This document shows positions 9,555 to 18,758 of a stretch of 62,571 bases of DNA, piece by piece (the stretch's first letter is position 1; each line of letters starts with the position of its first letter). The notes under the pieces were generated by a model. It had not been told where the DNA came from and did no database searches. It was given only the letters and a program-made list of their open reading frames with translations. This DNA comes from Phycisphaerales bacterium (GTDB lineage Bacteria; Planctomycetota; Phycisphaerae; Phycisphaerales; UBA1924), in contig JAFIFZ010000019.1 in NCBI GenBank assembly GCA_020831775.1, forward strand, positions 1 to 62,571, given 5' to 3'. Made by a program: the position numbers and the translations under genes.

Positions 9555-10453
9555 CGCCCACCCCCCAGCAGCCGCTCGGCGAGCTCACGCGTACGCGCGT
9601 GAGGGTCGGAGCGACGCTCGATCGTCTTCATCTCGATCCAGTACTCATAGATCGAGACCATCTTGCAGTACTGCAGCCCCGCGGGTCCGTCGGCAAAGCC
9701 CCGGCCCAGCAGATAGCTGTACACAAACCTCAACGCGCCCCTGGCGGGCACGAAGAAACTCAGGTTCTTGAACGAACGCCGACGCAGCATCGGGTCGCGG
9801 CTCAGCAGCGAGCCGATCCCGTGGAAACCGCCCTCGATCTGCTTGACCGCCTCTTCCGCTTCCCGATCGGAATAGAAATTGTGCTTGCGGTACCATCGAT
9901 CCAGACCCGCATTGAAACTGTGGTGCAGGAAGTGCTGGGTGAGGCTGCCGATCGTTCCGTCCACGATCGGGTGCACATTCGTCGCCCGCTCCTCGTAGCG
10001 CACGCTGCCGGGGCGCACGAGCCGGATCACCCACACCGGGTAGTTGCTCGAACGCTTGATCCAGCGACCCATGAAGATGTTCTGGAAGCGAACCCGGAAC
10101 GCCGCATAGTCGTTGCCCGTATCGTTCACGGCCCGCAGGATCTCGTCGCGAAGCTCAGGAGGAACCCGTTCGTCCGCGTCGCAGATGTACACCCAGGGGT
10201 TCTTGTACTCGATGCTGTGAAGCCCGTAGTTCCGCTGCGTGTACTCCTGGTCGAAAGCCCGCGTGTACACGCGGACATTCTTGAACGACGACGCCAGCTC
10301 CCGCGTGCGGTCCGTCGACTCGCTGTCGAGCACAACGATGTCGTCCGACCACGACAACGCTCTCAGGCAACGCTCGATGTTCACCTCTTCGTTCCGGGTG
10401 AGAATCAGAACGCTGACCCGCTTGGAATCGACCCCGCCGGATTCCTCGCTCAT
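9551..10453 (-). CDS. GT2 glycosyltransferase (WaaE-like)
   Basis: A 300-residue inverting glycosyltransferase of GT-A fold. It carries SVLILTRNEEVNIERCL, DDIVVLDSESTDRT, CDADERVPPEL with the metal-binding DXD, and FMGRWIKRSSNYPVWV. It is a close paralogue of the C-terminal half of the next gene in the operon. ATG 10453 is preferred because it overlaps the preceding stop (ATGA); the frame stays open upstream to 10477. It probably adds one sugar of the repeat unit at the inner membrane face. Confidence 0.92.
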   Translation of the reverse strand: MSEESGGVDSKRVSVLILTRNEEVNIERCLRALSWSDDIVVLDSESTDRTRELASSFKNVRVYTRAFDQEYTQRNYGLHSIEYKNPWVYICDADERVPPELRDEILRAVNDTGNDYAAFRVRFQNIFMGRWIKRSSNYPVWVIRLVRPGSVRYEERATNVHPIVDGTIGSLTQHFLHHSFNAGLDRWYRKHNFYSDREAEEAVKQIEGGFHGIGSLLSRDPMLRRRSFKNLSFFVPARGALRFVYSYLLGRGFADGPAGLQYCKMVSIYEYWIEMKTIERRSDPHARTRELAERLLGGGR

Positions 10454-11424
10454 ACGCCCGCCTTCCCGCGCATCCATGCCATCGTCCGCTCCAGACCATC
10501 GGCCAGCGAGGCGCCCGCCCTGAACCCGATCAGCGACTCGGCCCGCTCCGCCGCCGCCTTCGAGTGACGCACATCGCCCGCACGCGCCGGCCCGAACTCC
10601 GGCTCAAGGTCCGAGCCCGCGATCCGCTTCATTTCGTCCAGAAGCTCCAGCAGGCTCACCGACCGCCCCGTCCCGATGTTGATCGCCTCGCCCTTCAGTT
10701 CACGCTCGCTCCACCCCGCCAGCAGGTTCGCCCTCGCCACATCCTCGACGAAAACGAAGTCACGCGTCTGACCGCCGTCGCCGTGGATCACCGGCGCCGT
10801 CCCCTTCGACAGCCGATCCGCGAACGCGCTGATCACCGCGGCGTACGCCGACTTCGCGTCCTGCCCCGGCCCGTACACATTGAAATACCGCAGGCTCGCG
10901 GTGCTCAGCCCGTAGCACATCGAATACGAACGGCACAACTGCTCCGAAGCCGCCTTGCTCATCGCGTAGGGCGACCAGCAATCGATCGCATCGCTCTCGA
11001 CGCTCGGCAGGCTCGGCTCGCCCCCGTACACCGCCGCAGACGACGCCAGCACCACCCGCCGAACCCCCGCCCCCCGCGCCGCCTCCAGCACGCGCAGCGT
11101 CCCCTGCACATTCACATCCATGCAGCGCTGCGGCTCCTCGACACTCTGCACCACCGACACCATCGCCGCCTTGTGGAAGACCACCGAGCACCCTTCGACC
11201 GCCCGCTTCAGCGCGTACGCGTCGAGCACAGACGCCTCGATGAACTCGACCCCGCCGGGCACACGCTCTCGACGCCCCGTCGAAAGATCATCGATCACGC
11301 AAACCGACGCCCCCGCCTCAAGCAGCGCACGGCAGATGTGCGAACCGATAAACCCCGCGCCCCCGGTCACAAGCGCGCGCTCGCCCGAAAGCTCCGGCAC
11401 GCCGAGGTCGTTCGGCTCACTCAC
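10450..11424 (-). CDS. NAD-dependent sugar epimerase (UDP-hexose 4-epimerase-like)
   Basis: A 324-residue extended SDR enzyme. ALVTGGAGFIGSHICRAL binds NAD, SSAAVYGGE and SPYAMSKAASE supply the Ser-Tyr-Lys active site, and RYFNVYGPGQD is the substrate loop. The closest recognisable group is UDP-glucose/UDP-GlcNAc 4-epimerases (WbpP/GalE type), but specificity is not decidable by eye. ATGA overlaps on both sides place it in the leftward polysaccharide operon 12047-7890. Confidence 0.9.
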   Translation of the reverse strand: MSEPNDLGVPELSGERALVTGGAGFIGSHICRALLEAGASVCVIDDLSTGRRERVPGGVEFIEASVLDAYALKRAVEGCSVVFHKAAMVSVVQSVEEPQRCMDVNVQGTLRVLEAARGAGVRRVVLASSAAVYGGEPSLPSVESDAIDCWSPYAMSKAASEQLCRSYSMCYGLSTASLRYFNVYGPGQDAKSAYAAVISAFADRLSKGTAPVIHGDGGQTRDFVFVEDVARANLLAGWSERELKGEAINIGTGRSVSLLELLDEMKRIAGSDLEPEFGPARAGDVRHSKAAAERAESLIGFRAGASLADGLERTMAWMRGKAGV

Positions 11425-12047
11425 GACGCACCTCCCGCCGCACGCACGGGCGCGGGCCGCACTTTGACAAACTTCGCCGGGTTGCCCGCCACGATCGCCC
11501 GGGGCTCAACCTTCCCGTTCACCACCGCCCGCGCCCCCACGATCGCGTTATCCCCGATCCTCGCACCCGGGCCCACAAACGCCTCGGCGCACACCCACAC
11601 GCCCGACCCGATCTCCATCGACGGACGCAAGAGCGGCAAACTCGGATCCGTGTAGTCGTGCGTCCCGTTGCACAGGTGCGCCCGCTGGGAGACCACCGTG
11701 TGCGCCCCGATCTTCACCGGCCCGAGGTTGTACACCTCGACCCCGTCGGCCAGGGTCGAGTACGCCCCCATCTCAAGCAGCCACGGATGCCGCACGCGCA
11801 CGCCCGGCCGGATGTTGCAGGTCGGGTCGATCCTCGCCCCGAACCTCTTGAGCCAGAACCGGCGCCACCCCGCGAACCGGCCCGGCGGCCAGCGCACCAA
11901 AAGCGCATCAACGATCACCCACAACAGCCGCCTCGCATACTCAGACTTCGCGTAAGGGAACGCGGCACAGGTGTCCAGGCGCTGGAAGACCCCACCCCCG
12001 TTCTCGGGGGCCGCTTCCTGCTCCGGATCGTGCTCGGTTTCTGGCAT
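11421..12047 (-). CDS. Left-handed beta-helix acyltransferase (WcaF-like)
   Basis: A 208-residue hexapeptide-repeat acetyltransferase, probably O-acetylating a sugar. The acceptor-side segment ARIDPTCNIRPGVRVRHPW leads into imperfect hexapeptide turns (VKIGAHTVVSQRAHLC, then IGSGVWVCAEAFVGPGARIG) and the closing AIVAGNPAKFVKVRP. NGTHDYTDP carries the conserved catalytic His. I chose ATG 12047; the frame is open to 12167 but those codons look non-conserved. It heads the leftward operon, 149 bp from the divergent GT4 gene. Confidence 0.9.
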   Translation of the reverse strand: MPETEHDPEQEAAPENGGGVFQRLDTCAAFPYAKSEYARRLLWVIVDALLVRWPPGRFAGWRRFWLKRFGARIDPTCNIRPGVRVRHPWLLEMGAYSTLADGVEVYNLGPVKIGAHTVVSQRAHLCNGTHDYTDPSLPLLRPSMEIGSGVWVCAEAFVGPGARIGDNAIVGARAVVNGKVEPRAIVAGNPAKFVKVRPAPVRAAGGAS

Positions 12048-12196
12048 CGGGCGTCCGTCGTGCGAAAAGTCCCTGGCTGCAAACTCCCGCGACCGGCCGG
12101 CCCCGCCAAGCCGATGATACCGGCCTCGGACCGCCCACTCGTGATCGACCAATCCGATGCGCTCCACCGGCGCACCGGCCAGAATTTCTCCCTCTC

Positions 12197-13381
12197 ATGC
12201 GCATCATCCACATCATCTCCTCCCTCGACGCCCGTTCCGGCGGCCCGCCCATCGTCGTCACACGCCTCGCCGCGGCCCAGGCAGGCCTCCCGGACACCCA
12301 GGTCCACATCCTCGCCTACCCCTCCGACCACGACCTCGACCTCTCGGACACCCCCCACGCGGACAAACTCCACATCCACCACGCCCCTCTCGGCGGCCCC
12401 CTCGAAAAGGTCACCGGCAAGGCCGCAGCAGACACACTCGACGCTCTCATCCGCGAGCACGGGATCCAGCTCGTCCAGCTCCACGGCATCTGGGAAGGCC
12501 TCATCCGCGCCTGCGCCGCCAGAGCACGCAAGCGCGCCCTGCCCACCGTCCTCACGCCCCACGGCATGCTCGACCCCTGGGCCCTCACCCAGTCCCGCCT
12601 CAAAAAGCGCGTCGCCCTCGCCCTGGGCTACCAGCGGATGATTCAAGCCGCCAGCGCCATGCACGCCATCAGCCGCTTCGAGGCCGACTGCATCAAGCGC
12701 TACGGCTACAAGGGCCGCGTCGAGGTCGTCCCCAACGGCGTCCAGCCCGAGGAAATCGAGCCCATCCCCGAGCCGGGCCGCTTCCGCGCCGCCCACCCGG
12801 AACTGGGCGATGACCCCTACATCCTCTTCCTCAGCCGCCTCCACCCCGTCAAAGGCCTGGACATCCTCGGCGAGGCGTTCGAGCGGGTCGCCAAAGAAGA
12901 CTCAAATGTCCGCCTTGTCGTCGCCGGGCCGGACTACGGCTCCGAGGCCGGCTTCCGCCAGCAGGTCCGCCAGGCCGGGCTGGACAGCCGCGTGCATGTG
13001 GTCGGCCCCCTCTGGGGCGCCGCGAAGTTCGAGGCCATGCGCGACGCGGCCTGCTTCTGCCTGCCCAGCGAGCACGAGTCGTTCGGGCTGGTGATCGCCG
13101 AGGCGATGGCCGTACAAACACCTGTCGTGGTCTCGATGGGCTGCAACTTCCCCGAAGTCGGCGAGTCGGGGGCCGGCACGATCACCAGGCGCGAGCCCCG
13201 CCCGATCGCCGAGGCGATCCTCGAAATCCTCCGCGACCCCGCGATCGCCGCCGAGATGGGCAAGCGGGGCAGGAAGCTGGTGCAGGAGCGGTTCACCTGG
13301 CCGCGATCAGCTGAACAGTCGGTCGGGCTTTATTGGGCCTTACTCGGCGCTGCGCAAACCCGTCCGTCCGGATCGGCGTAG
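12197..13381 (+). CDS. Glycosyltransferase family 4
   Basis: A 394-residue GT-B glycosyltransferase. The N-terminal RIIHIISSLDARSGGPPIVV carries the Gly-rich acceptor loop, TPHGMLDPWAL lies mid-N-domain, and VEVVPNGV marks the linker. LFLSRLHPVKGLDIL opens the donor domain. LPSEHESFGLVIAEAMA holds the E-x7-E nucleotide-sugar motif near residues 297-305. It is transcribed divergently from the acyltransferase operon. Specificity is unknown. Confidence 0.94.
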   Translation: MRIIHIISSLDARSGGPPIVVTRLAAAQAGLPDTQVHILAYPSDHDLDLSDTPHADKLHIHHAPLGGPLEKVTGKAAADTLDALIREHGIQLVQLHGIWEGLIRACAARARKRALPTVLTPHGMLDPWALTQSRLKKRVALALGYQRMIQAASAMHAISRFEADCIKRYGYKGRVEVVPNGVQPEEIEPIPEPGRFRAAHPELGDDPYILFLSRLHPVKGLDILGEAFERVAKEDSNVRLVVAGPDYGSEAGFRQQVRQAGLDSRVHVVGPLWGAAKFEAMRDAACFCLPSEHESFGLVIAEAMAVQTPVVVSMGCNFPEVGESGAGTITRREPRPIAEAILEILRDPAIAAEMGKRGRKLVQERFTWPRSAEQSVGLYWALLGAAQTRPSGSA

Positions 13382-13490
13382 ATCACCGCAGAAAGCCTGT
13401 CGGCTCCGACGCAGGTGGATCGGGGGATCGACCGGGCCGATAGTTCCTGCGTCCGTCGCCGCTCCCCGGATCATCGAGAGCCAGACCCGA

Positions 13491-14939
13491 ATGCCCGGCT
13501 TCCTACTCCTCAGCTCATGGCTCTGCATCTTTGTCGTACTGGCGGTGATCGCCCAGGCGTTCATCCGTCGTGACAAGGACCTGCTCTCGATCAGGAACTT
13601 CTTCCTGCTCGGGTTCCTCTACTTCTACCCGCTCGCCAGCATCCTGTATGTGCACGGCGGCGGCGGTGACCTGCCCAGGCCCGGCATCACGACTCTCGCG
13701 GCAGGACAACTGCTGTTTCTGGCTGCGTACTTCGTTGGTGAGTTCGTCGGCAGACCTTTCCACCGCTTGTCGAACTACATGCCTTCGGTGCCGATCAATC
13801 CGTCCTCACCGGCGCTCCTCACCGGGATCGGCGTCCTGGCCGTGCTGAGCGTCGGGTCGCTCGCCATGGCTGGCGACACCACAGGCGCTGCGGGCTATCT
13901 CAAGGTCGCTGTCATGGAGTTCCGGTCGGCTTTCGGCGCCGCGGCCGTCGGCCTGGCCACTTACTACCTCATCGGGCGCCGGTTCAGCCCCTTGGCATGG
14001 GCGGTCTTTCTCGGCGCCTTCGCCTTCGCGTCTCTCGCCACGCTCGCGGGCACAGGCGGGCGACGGGGCTGGCTCTCTGTCGCGTTGGCGGTGATCTGGA
14101 TCTGGTACTACTTCAGGCTGCGCCAGCAATCGACGGCGGCGATCGCTCTGAAGTCAGCCGTGCCCGTCACGATCGGCTTGCTCTTCCTGATCGCTTATTC
14201 CGCGGTGCGCCACAGCGAGGACGCGAGGCAGACCACCATCACGAGCCGCGCCCAGCAGGTCCGGGAGATGGTCACAAACCCACGCATCAATAGCGATGTG
14301 ATCATCTCCAATCTCCGCCAGGACAGCGCGTACAACACGGTGTTTATCGCCGAGCACTACCCCGACTATTACAACAAGGATGTCCTGGAAGGCGCGCTGT
14401 TTGTCATCGTCAATCCGTTCCCGCGCGCGCTCTGGCCAGGAAAGCCGATGGGGCTCGGGGTCGAGCTCCAGGAACAGATGCAGGCGCAGGCCAATCTCGC
14501 GCCCGGCATTATCGGGCACGGCTGGGCCGAGGCTCAGTGGATCGGCATTGTCTACTACGGCGTCTTCTTCGGGGCCTTCTGCGTCCTGCTCGACCGCGCT
14601 GTTCAGCGGCTTTTGTGGAGCCCGTTCGCCATCGCTGCGATCGGTTGTCAGTTGGGTAACATTTTCGCGCTGGCGAGAGGCGATACACCGCTCTTCTTTG
14701 TGCACATCCTCACCGGTATTGCCGGGGTCTTCATCCTGTTCTTTGTGATCAGGCTCGCGTTCGGGAAGGTTTTCGATGGGTTCATCCCTGTCATCCCGCC
14801 CGGCGCCGAAGCCATCGCGCAGACTTACGACGACGGCGCCGACGACACCTTCACGGACGAGTATGCAGGCTACGAGGAAGGGGTCGTGCGCACGCACGCG
14901 CCCGATCCGCCGCCCGCTCAGCGCCCGTCGATCTGGTAG
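13491..14939 (+). CDS. Wzy-like polysaccharide polymerase, polytopic membrane protein
   Basis: A 482-residue protein with about ten hydrophobic segments and a hydrophilic loop around residues 245-310. A GTGGRRGWLS motif occurs between helices near 185. This layout, with a late periplasmic loop and a position among glycosyltransferases, fits O-antigen/EPS repeat-unit polymerases, which join lipid-linked units at the periplasmic face. The last 45 residues are acidic and cytoplasmic or disordered. Sequence conservation in this family is poor, so the call relies on topology and context. Confidence 0.7.
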   Translation: MPGFLLLSSWLCIFVVLAVIAQAFIRRDKDLLSIRNFFLLGFLYFYPLASILYVHGGGGDLPRPGITTLAAGQLLFLAAYFVGEFVGRPFHRLSNYMPSVPINPSSPALLTGIGVLAVLSVGSLAMAGDTTGAAGYLKVAVMEFRSAFGAAAVGLATYYLIGRRFSPLAWAVFLGAFAFASLATLAGTGGRRGWLSVALAVIWIWYYFRLRQQSTAAIALKSAVPVTIGLLFLIAYSAVRHSEDARQTTITSRAQQVREMVTNPRINSDVIISNLRQDSAYNTVFIAEHYPDYYNKDVLEGALFVIVNPFPRALWPGKPMGLGVELQEQMQAQANLAPGIIGHGWAEAQWIGIVYYGVFFGAFCVLLDRAVQRLLWSPFAIAAIGCQLGNIFALARGDTPLFFVHILTGIAGVFILFFVIRLAFGKVFDGFIPVIPPGAEAIAQTYDDGADDTFTDEYAGYEEGVVRTHAPDPPPAQRPSIW

Positions 14940-15067
14940 GCGCGATAACCACCGAGCCATCGGCCAATAATCCGGCAGAGCGCAGGCCTTCCCGACTTTG
15001 CTGGCCGGCGCGGTCGCCAGTTTCTCTCTATCCCGCCCACCCCTTCAGGGCGGCCGAGGTTCGCCCG

Positions 15068-17158
15068 ATGAACATCACGATTCAGCAGCCGCAACGAACC
15101 CGAACCCGAGGACTCGCACTCATGGCCGCAACGCTCAAACGCCTCTCATGCGTCGCGATCGCTTTCTCGCTCGGATGCGTGAATGTCGAGATCGTCCGAG
15201 CCTCGTCCGGCGAGCAACCGGGCAAAGCACGCGTCAACATCCAGATGGTCGATAACCGCCCCGAGGTCCGGCTCGACCGCACCGACGAACTGCTCGTCGC
15301 CCCGAGAGGGCCGGCGCTCGCCCAGCAGCACGGCGTTCCCTCCGACGGCCTGAACGCTTCGGTGCAGATCGTGCCCAAGCCAGACGGGTTCGACATGATC
15401 GCTACCTACACAAACAACACCCTCCAAAGCCGCCCCCTCCGCCCGCTCGCCCTCGGCACCTTCACACTCGGCGAAGACCTCAACATCCCCGACATGCGCT
15501 GGGGCGGCAGAGACCGCGAAATGAACATCGACAGCCTGCCTCCGATCGTCGAGGACTATCCCGGCGACCTCTACGCCCCTGTCGCTGTGCTCGCGAACGA
15601 GCACATCGCCGCAGGCATCAGCGTGATCTATCCCATCTTGGAATACAAGCACGATGTCTCTTTCGCCTACAGGCAGCAACCGGGAGCTTCCGCGTCAGAC
15701 GAGGGCGGGAAGGGAATGACCGTCTACATCTACTTCTCCAAGCTCGGCGCGACCAGCCGTGTCGTCCAGCACTCGGCCATGATCGACCCGGGCCACTCCC
15801 GCTCGTACACGATCACCGTCCGTTTCACCGACACGCCAGAACACTGGGCCAGAGCGATCAGGCCCTACATCGAGCACTTCAGGCAGACATACGGACCCGT
15901 GAAGTACGAGCGCGACACCAGGCCGGTGCTCGGCTACTCCTTCGCCAACGGCTCGGCGCAGGCCTCGACAAACCCCGACGGCTGGGTCCGCGGACGCCCG
16001 GACCTCAACGGCTACCGCGCCTCGGTCGACCTCCTCCTCAACAACGACTCCTACCAGCGCTACATGGTCTGGGCGCCTTCGGGGCTCTACGCGACCGACC
16101 AGAACTACCCGTGGCAGTTCACGAGCAGAATGCTCGACACCAGCACGCTCCGCACCGCCTTCGATCCTCAGATCGGTCTGCCGCGGGTCGCGGCGCAGGG
16201 CAAGGAACTCGGCCTCTGGTGGGGACGGACGGGCGACTACATCCCCGTGTGGGATCCCACCCCGGCCAACATCGTCGACTTCGATGTAAACAACCCGAGC
16301 CATGTCAGCGAGGCATTCAGGCAGCTCGACCTCGCCGAACAGGCGGGAGCAGAATCCATCGGATTCGACGCCTTCACCATCCCACTCTGGGACGCCGTCG
16401 AGTGGCTCGAACTCCTGCAGAACCGATACCCCAGCATGCGCTTCGTCCTCGAACCCCGACGCTGCGACATCCTCAACAACATCGCGCCGATGTACTACCG
16501 GGCCTACGGCAGCCCGTCGAACGGCCCGCTTCCGCACGAGCGAACCAACATCCATGGCCCCCACTACCTCGCAGACCTCCTGAACCCGGGCCACGAGATC
16601 TGGGCCGCGATGCGTTGGGACGCCTACCGCAGGGAGCTCGGCCGGCCGGCTTCCAAGGCGATCCGCGTCGAGGACTCCCTCCACGCAGCTCAGAACGGCT
16701 TCATCGTGCTCATGCTCGGTGACCTCACGAACTCGAGCGACTTCGTCGCCGCAGAGACTTGGCTCGACACCGTCCCCCCCGACCTCCAGCCCGACGGCTC
16801 CTCCTGGGGTCCCGGCTCCGGTGGCGGCTCGGGAGGCAACTCCGGCGGCGGTTCCGGCGGTAGCTCCGGCGGCAACAACAGCGGAAGCACCGGCGGCTCC
16901 GGGTACTCCAGCGGAGGCGGGGGCTTCATCGGCGGCGGCGGCGGAACCTCAGGCGGACCCCTCCCCGGCACCCCCAACCTCCAGCGCCCCGAGCAGACCC
17001 GCAGCCTGCGCACCGCACGCTCCATGATCGCCGGCCCCTCCGACCAGGTCCTCTCCAGGCTCGGCGACGAGCCCGAGCGACGCGTCGTCACACGCCCCAG
17101 CAGGCCCCGCGTCGTCGTCACCCGCGACGGCCGCGTCTCCCCGCCCGACGACGAATAA
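15068..17158 (+). CDS. Large secreted protein, glycoside-hydrolase-like with Gly/Ser-rich tail
   Basis: A 696-residue exported protein. The N-terminus carries a basic-hydrophobic leader ending in a lipobox-like FSLGC at about residue 37, so it may be a lipoprotein; ATG 15122 is an alternative start. Residues ~80-270 look like a beta-sandwich, and 270-560 like a TIM-barrel region rich in Trp, Tyr and Asp (GLWWGRTGDYIPVWDP, ESIGFDAFTIPLWD, MRFVLEPRRCD). That resembles clan-D-like glycosidases, but I cannot assign a family. Residues ~580-640 are a Gly/Ser linker, followed by a basic Arg/Val tail. Location suggests it trims or processes the exported polysaccharide. Confidence 0.55.
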   Translation: MNITIQQPQRTRTRGLALMAATLKRLSCVAIAFSLGCVNVEIVRASSGEQPGKARVNIQMVDNRPEVRLDRTDELLVAPRGPALAQQHGVPSDGLNASVQIVPKPDGFDMIATYTNNTLQSRPLRPLALGTFTLGEDLNIPDMRWGGRDREMNIDSLPPIVEDYPGDLYAPVAVLANEHIAAGISVIYPILEYKHDVSFAYRQQPGASASDEGGKGMTVYIYFSKLGATSRVVQHSAMIDPGHSRSYTITVRFTDTPEHWARAIRPYIEHFRQTYGPVKYERDTRPVLGYSFANGSAQASTNPDGWVRGRPDLNGYRASVDLLLNNDSYQRYMVWAPSGLYATDQNYPWQFTSRMLDTSTLRTAFDPQIGLPRVAAQGKELGLWWGRTGDYIPVWDPTPANIVDFDVNNPSHVSEAFRQLDLAEQAGAESIGFDAFTIPLWDAVEWLELLQNRYPSMRFVLEPRRCDILNNIAPMYYRAYGSPSNGPLPHERTNIHGPHYLADLLNPGHEIWAAMRWDAYRRELGRPASKAIRVEDSLHAAQNGFIVLMLGDLTNSSDFVAAETWLDTVPPDLQPDGSSWGPGSGGGSGGNSGGGSGGSSGGNNSGSTGGSGYSSGGGGFIGGGGGTSGGPLPGTPNLQRPEQTRSLRTARSMIAGPSDQVLSRLGDEPERRVVTRPSRPRVVVTRDGRVSPPDDE

Positions 17159-17194
17159 ACCTCCACACGCTCCACAACCCCTTTGACAACAAAG

Positions 17195-17224
17195 CAACCG
17201 CCCGGGCCAAAGCCCGGGCGGTTG
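17195..17224. terminator. Hairpin between convergent genes
   Basis: A 13-bp perfect GC stem (CAACCGCCCGGGC with its complement) with a 4-nt loop. The minus-strand reading is followed by a T-rich stretch (TTTGTTG), so it best fits termination of the leftward epimerase transcript. It lies between two convergent stops and may act both ways. Confidence 0.75.
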
Positions 17225-17255
17225 TCGTTGATGGCTTCAAGTTCTGACGCGACCC

Positions 17256-18269
17256 TCAGGCGCACTCGCCCACGGACTGCATCCACGCGTGCTGACGCTC
17301 CAGACCGTCGCGCAACGCCGTGGTCGCGCGGTAGCCGAGCTCCTCGCCCGCCCTGGTCAAATCCGCCCAGGTCCGCGGCACATCCCCCGGCTGCATCGGC
17401 CTCCGATCGATCACCGGCTCGCGCCCCACCACGCTCCCGATCGTCTCGACCAGCTCGCGCAAGGTCACCGGCCGATCACTCCCCAGGTTCCACACCCGGT
17501 ACCCGTGCTCGCTCGCACGCTCCAAGGACGCGAGCACACCGGACACGATGTCGTCGATGAAGGTGTAATCGCGGCTGGTCGACCCGTCGCCGAAGAACGG
17601 GATCGGTTCGCCCGCCGCGATCTTCCGCATGAAGAGCCGGATCGCAAGGTCCGGTCGCTGGCGGGGCCCGTAGACCGTGAAAAACCGCAGGCAGGCCGTG
17701 GGCATCCCCGTCAGGTGAGCGTGCGTGCAGCAGACCGCCTCGGTCGCCAGCTTCGTCGCCGCATAGGGGCTGATGGGGCGCGTGATGTCGTCGGTCTCGG
17801 CGAAGGGCACCTTCTCCGAACTGCCGTAGACGGAGCTGGAAGAGGCGACCACGATCCGCCCGCACGCCGCCCGCTCTGCGGCACGCAGCACGACCGAGGT
17901 CCCCGTCACATTCGCGTGCGCGTAGCCGACGGGGTCCTCGATGCTCGGCCGCACGCCCGCCTTGGCCGCCAGGTGCACCACGCTCGACGGGCCGCTCTCG
18001 GCGAAGACATCCTCCATCGCCCGCGGGTCGGTGATGTCCGCCTCGTGGAAGTTGAACCTCGCCCCGCCCTCGCCCGCGATGATCTCGCGGAGGTTCGCCC
18101 GCTTGAGCTGTTCGTCGTAGTACGGGTCGAAGTTGTCGACCCCCGCCACCGAGCCGCCCCGGGCCAGGACCGCCTGGGCGACATGCGAGCCGATGAACCC
18201 GGCCACGCCGGTGATGAGCACCGGCCGCGACGGATCGAACAGGTCAGAGGCGTCCTTCGGGCTTGACAT
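17256..18269 (-). CDS. UDP-glucuronate 4-epimerase-like NAD-dependent epimerase
   Basis: A 337-residue extended SDR enzyme. VLITGVAGFIGSHVAQAVL binds NAD, and VDNFDPYYDEQLKRANL near 35 is characteristic of UDP-glucuronate 4-epimerases. SSSSVYGSSEKVPF and SPYAATKLATE give the Ser-Tyr-Lys set, and FFTVYGPRQRPDLAI is the uronate-type substrate loop. It would make UDP-galacturonate. I chose ATG 18269; GTG 18296 is possible. It is a single leftward gene closing the polysaccharide locus. Confidence 0.9.
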   Translation of the reverse strand: MSSPKDASDLFDPSRPVLITGVAGFIGSHVAQAVLARGGSVAGVDNFDPYYDEQLKRANLREIIAGEGGARFNFHEADITDPRAMEDVFAESGPSSVVHLAAKAGVRPSIEDPVGYAHANVTGTSVVLRAAERAACGRIVVASSSSVYGSSEKVPFAETDDITRPISPYAATKLATEAVCCTHAHLTGMPTACLRFFTVYGPRQRPDLAIRLFMRKIAAGEPIPFFGDGSTSRDYTFIDDIVSGVLASLERASEHGYRVWNLGSDRPVTLRELVETIGSVVGREPVIDRRPMQPGDVPRTWADLTRAGEELGYRATTALRDGLERQHAWMQSVGECA

Positions 18270-18375
18270 CGGGCGGATCGTACCGAGGCGGCTCACACGC
18301 GACCCGGAACGCGGGACCGGGCGCCTTCGGCTAGCCGATCATCGTGCATACGAACTATTTCGCATATCCCGTTGG

Positions 18376-18413
18376 TCAAAAACAAAGCAGGGCGCTATCG
18401 GTAGACAGCGCCC
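18376..18413 (-). terminator. Rho-independent terminator, leftward
   Basis: A 7-bp stem (GGGCGCT / AGCGCCC) with a 10-nt loop. On the minus strand it is followed by CTGCTTTGTTTTT. No annotated leftward gene ends directly upstream of it, which implies an unannotated transcript within 18414-18690. Confidence 0.65.
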
Positions 18414-18684
18414 CGCTGGAGGAGAGAGAGATCAGGAATGATTCTACAGGTCTTATCGGGCGGTTTGGGACTTGGAGTAAATTCTTGACAGGTTTTCTTG
18501 CCCAAAGCCCATGGTATTCACATTCAATGCCCCTGAACAGTTCACCCACAACAGGGTACGCAGGCGGAGTCGACAGGGTTCAAAACTTACCCAGTTTCCC
18601 ATTTGTTCCCGAATACTCCGCTCGCCAGCGATTGTCCACCCCGGAATACGCCCTACGGCGATTGTGAAGGCACCAAGCATCGGG

Positions 18685-18717
18685 ACACCAATAAAAATGC
18701 CGCCCCGAAAGGCGGCA
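18685..18717 (-). terminator. Rho-independent terminator of the helical secreted protein gene
   Basis: A stem TGCCGCC/GGCGGCA with a 6-nt loop, followed on the minus strand by an ATTTTTATT tail. It lies 41 bp beyond the stop of the 18759-19664 gene and closes that transcript. Confidence 0.88.
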
Positions 18718-18758
18718 CAAACGACAAAGGCTGTCGGAACATGGGGGCCGGTGACCGG

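Larger units (their letters stand above)
18297..18758. other. Lower-GC intergenic stretch with two minus-strand terminators
   Basis: About 460 bp visibly richer in A/T than its surroundings. Hairpin-plus-T-tract terminators at 18376-18413 and 18685-18717 both point leftward. The second terminates the 18759-19664 gene; the first needs another leftward transcript starting in between. A 75-codon minus-strand frame (18453-18680) fills most of it but has no recognisable features. A small RNA, a small gene or a remnant are all possible; I could not match known structured RNAs. Confidence 0.4.

Noticed and set aside
18453-18680. 75-codon minus-strand frame as a real gene
   Set aside because: No recognisable motif, no convincing ribosome-binding site; kept only as part of an unexplained region.
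18297-18758. tmRNA, 6S, RNase P or SRP RNA
   Set aside because: None of the characteristic conserved segments of these RNAs could be seen by eye on either strand.
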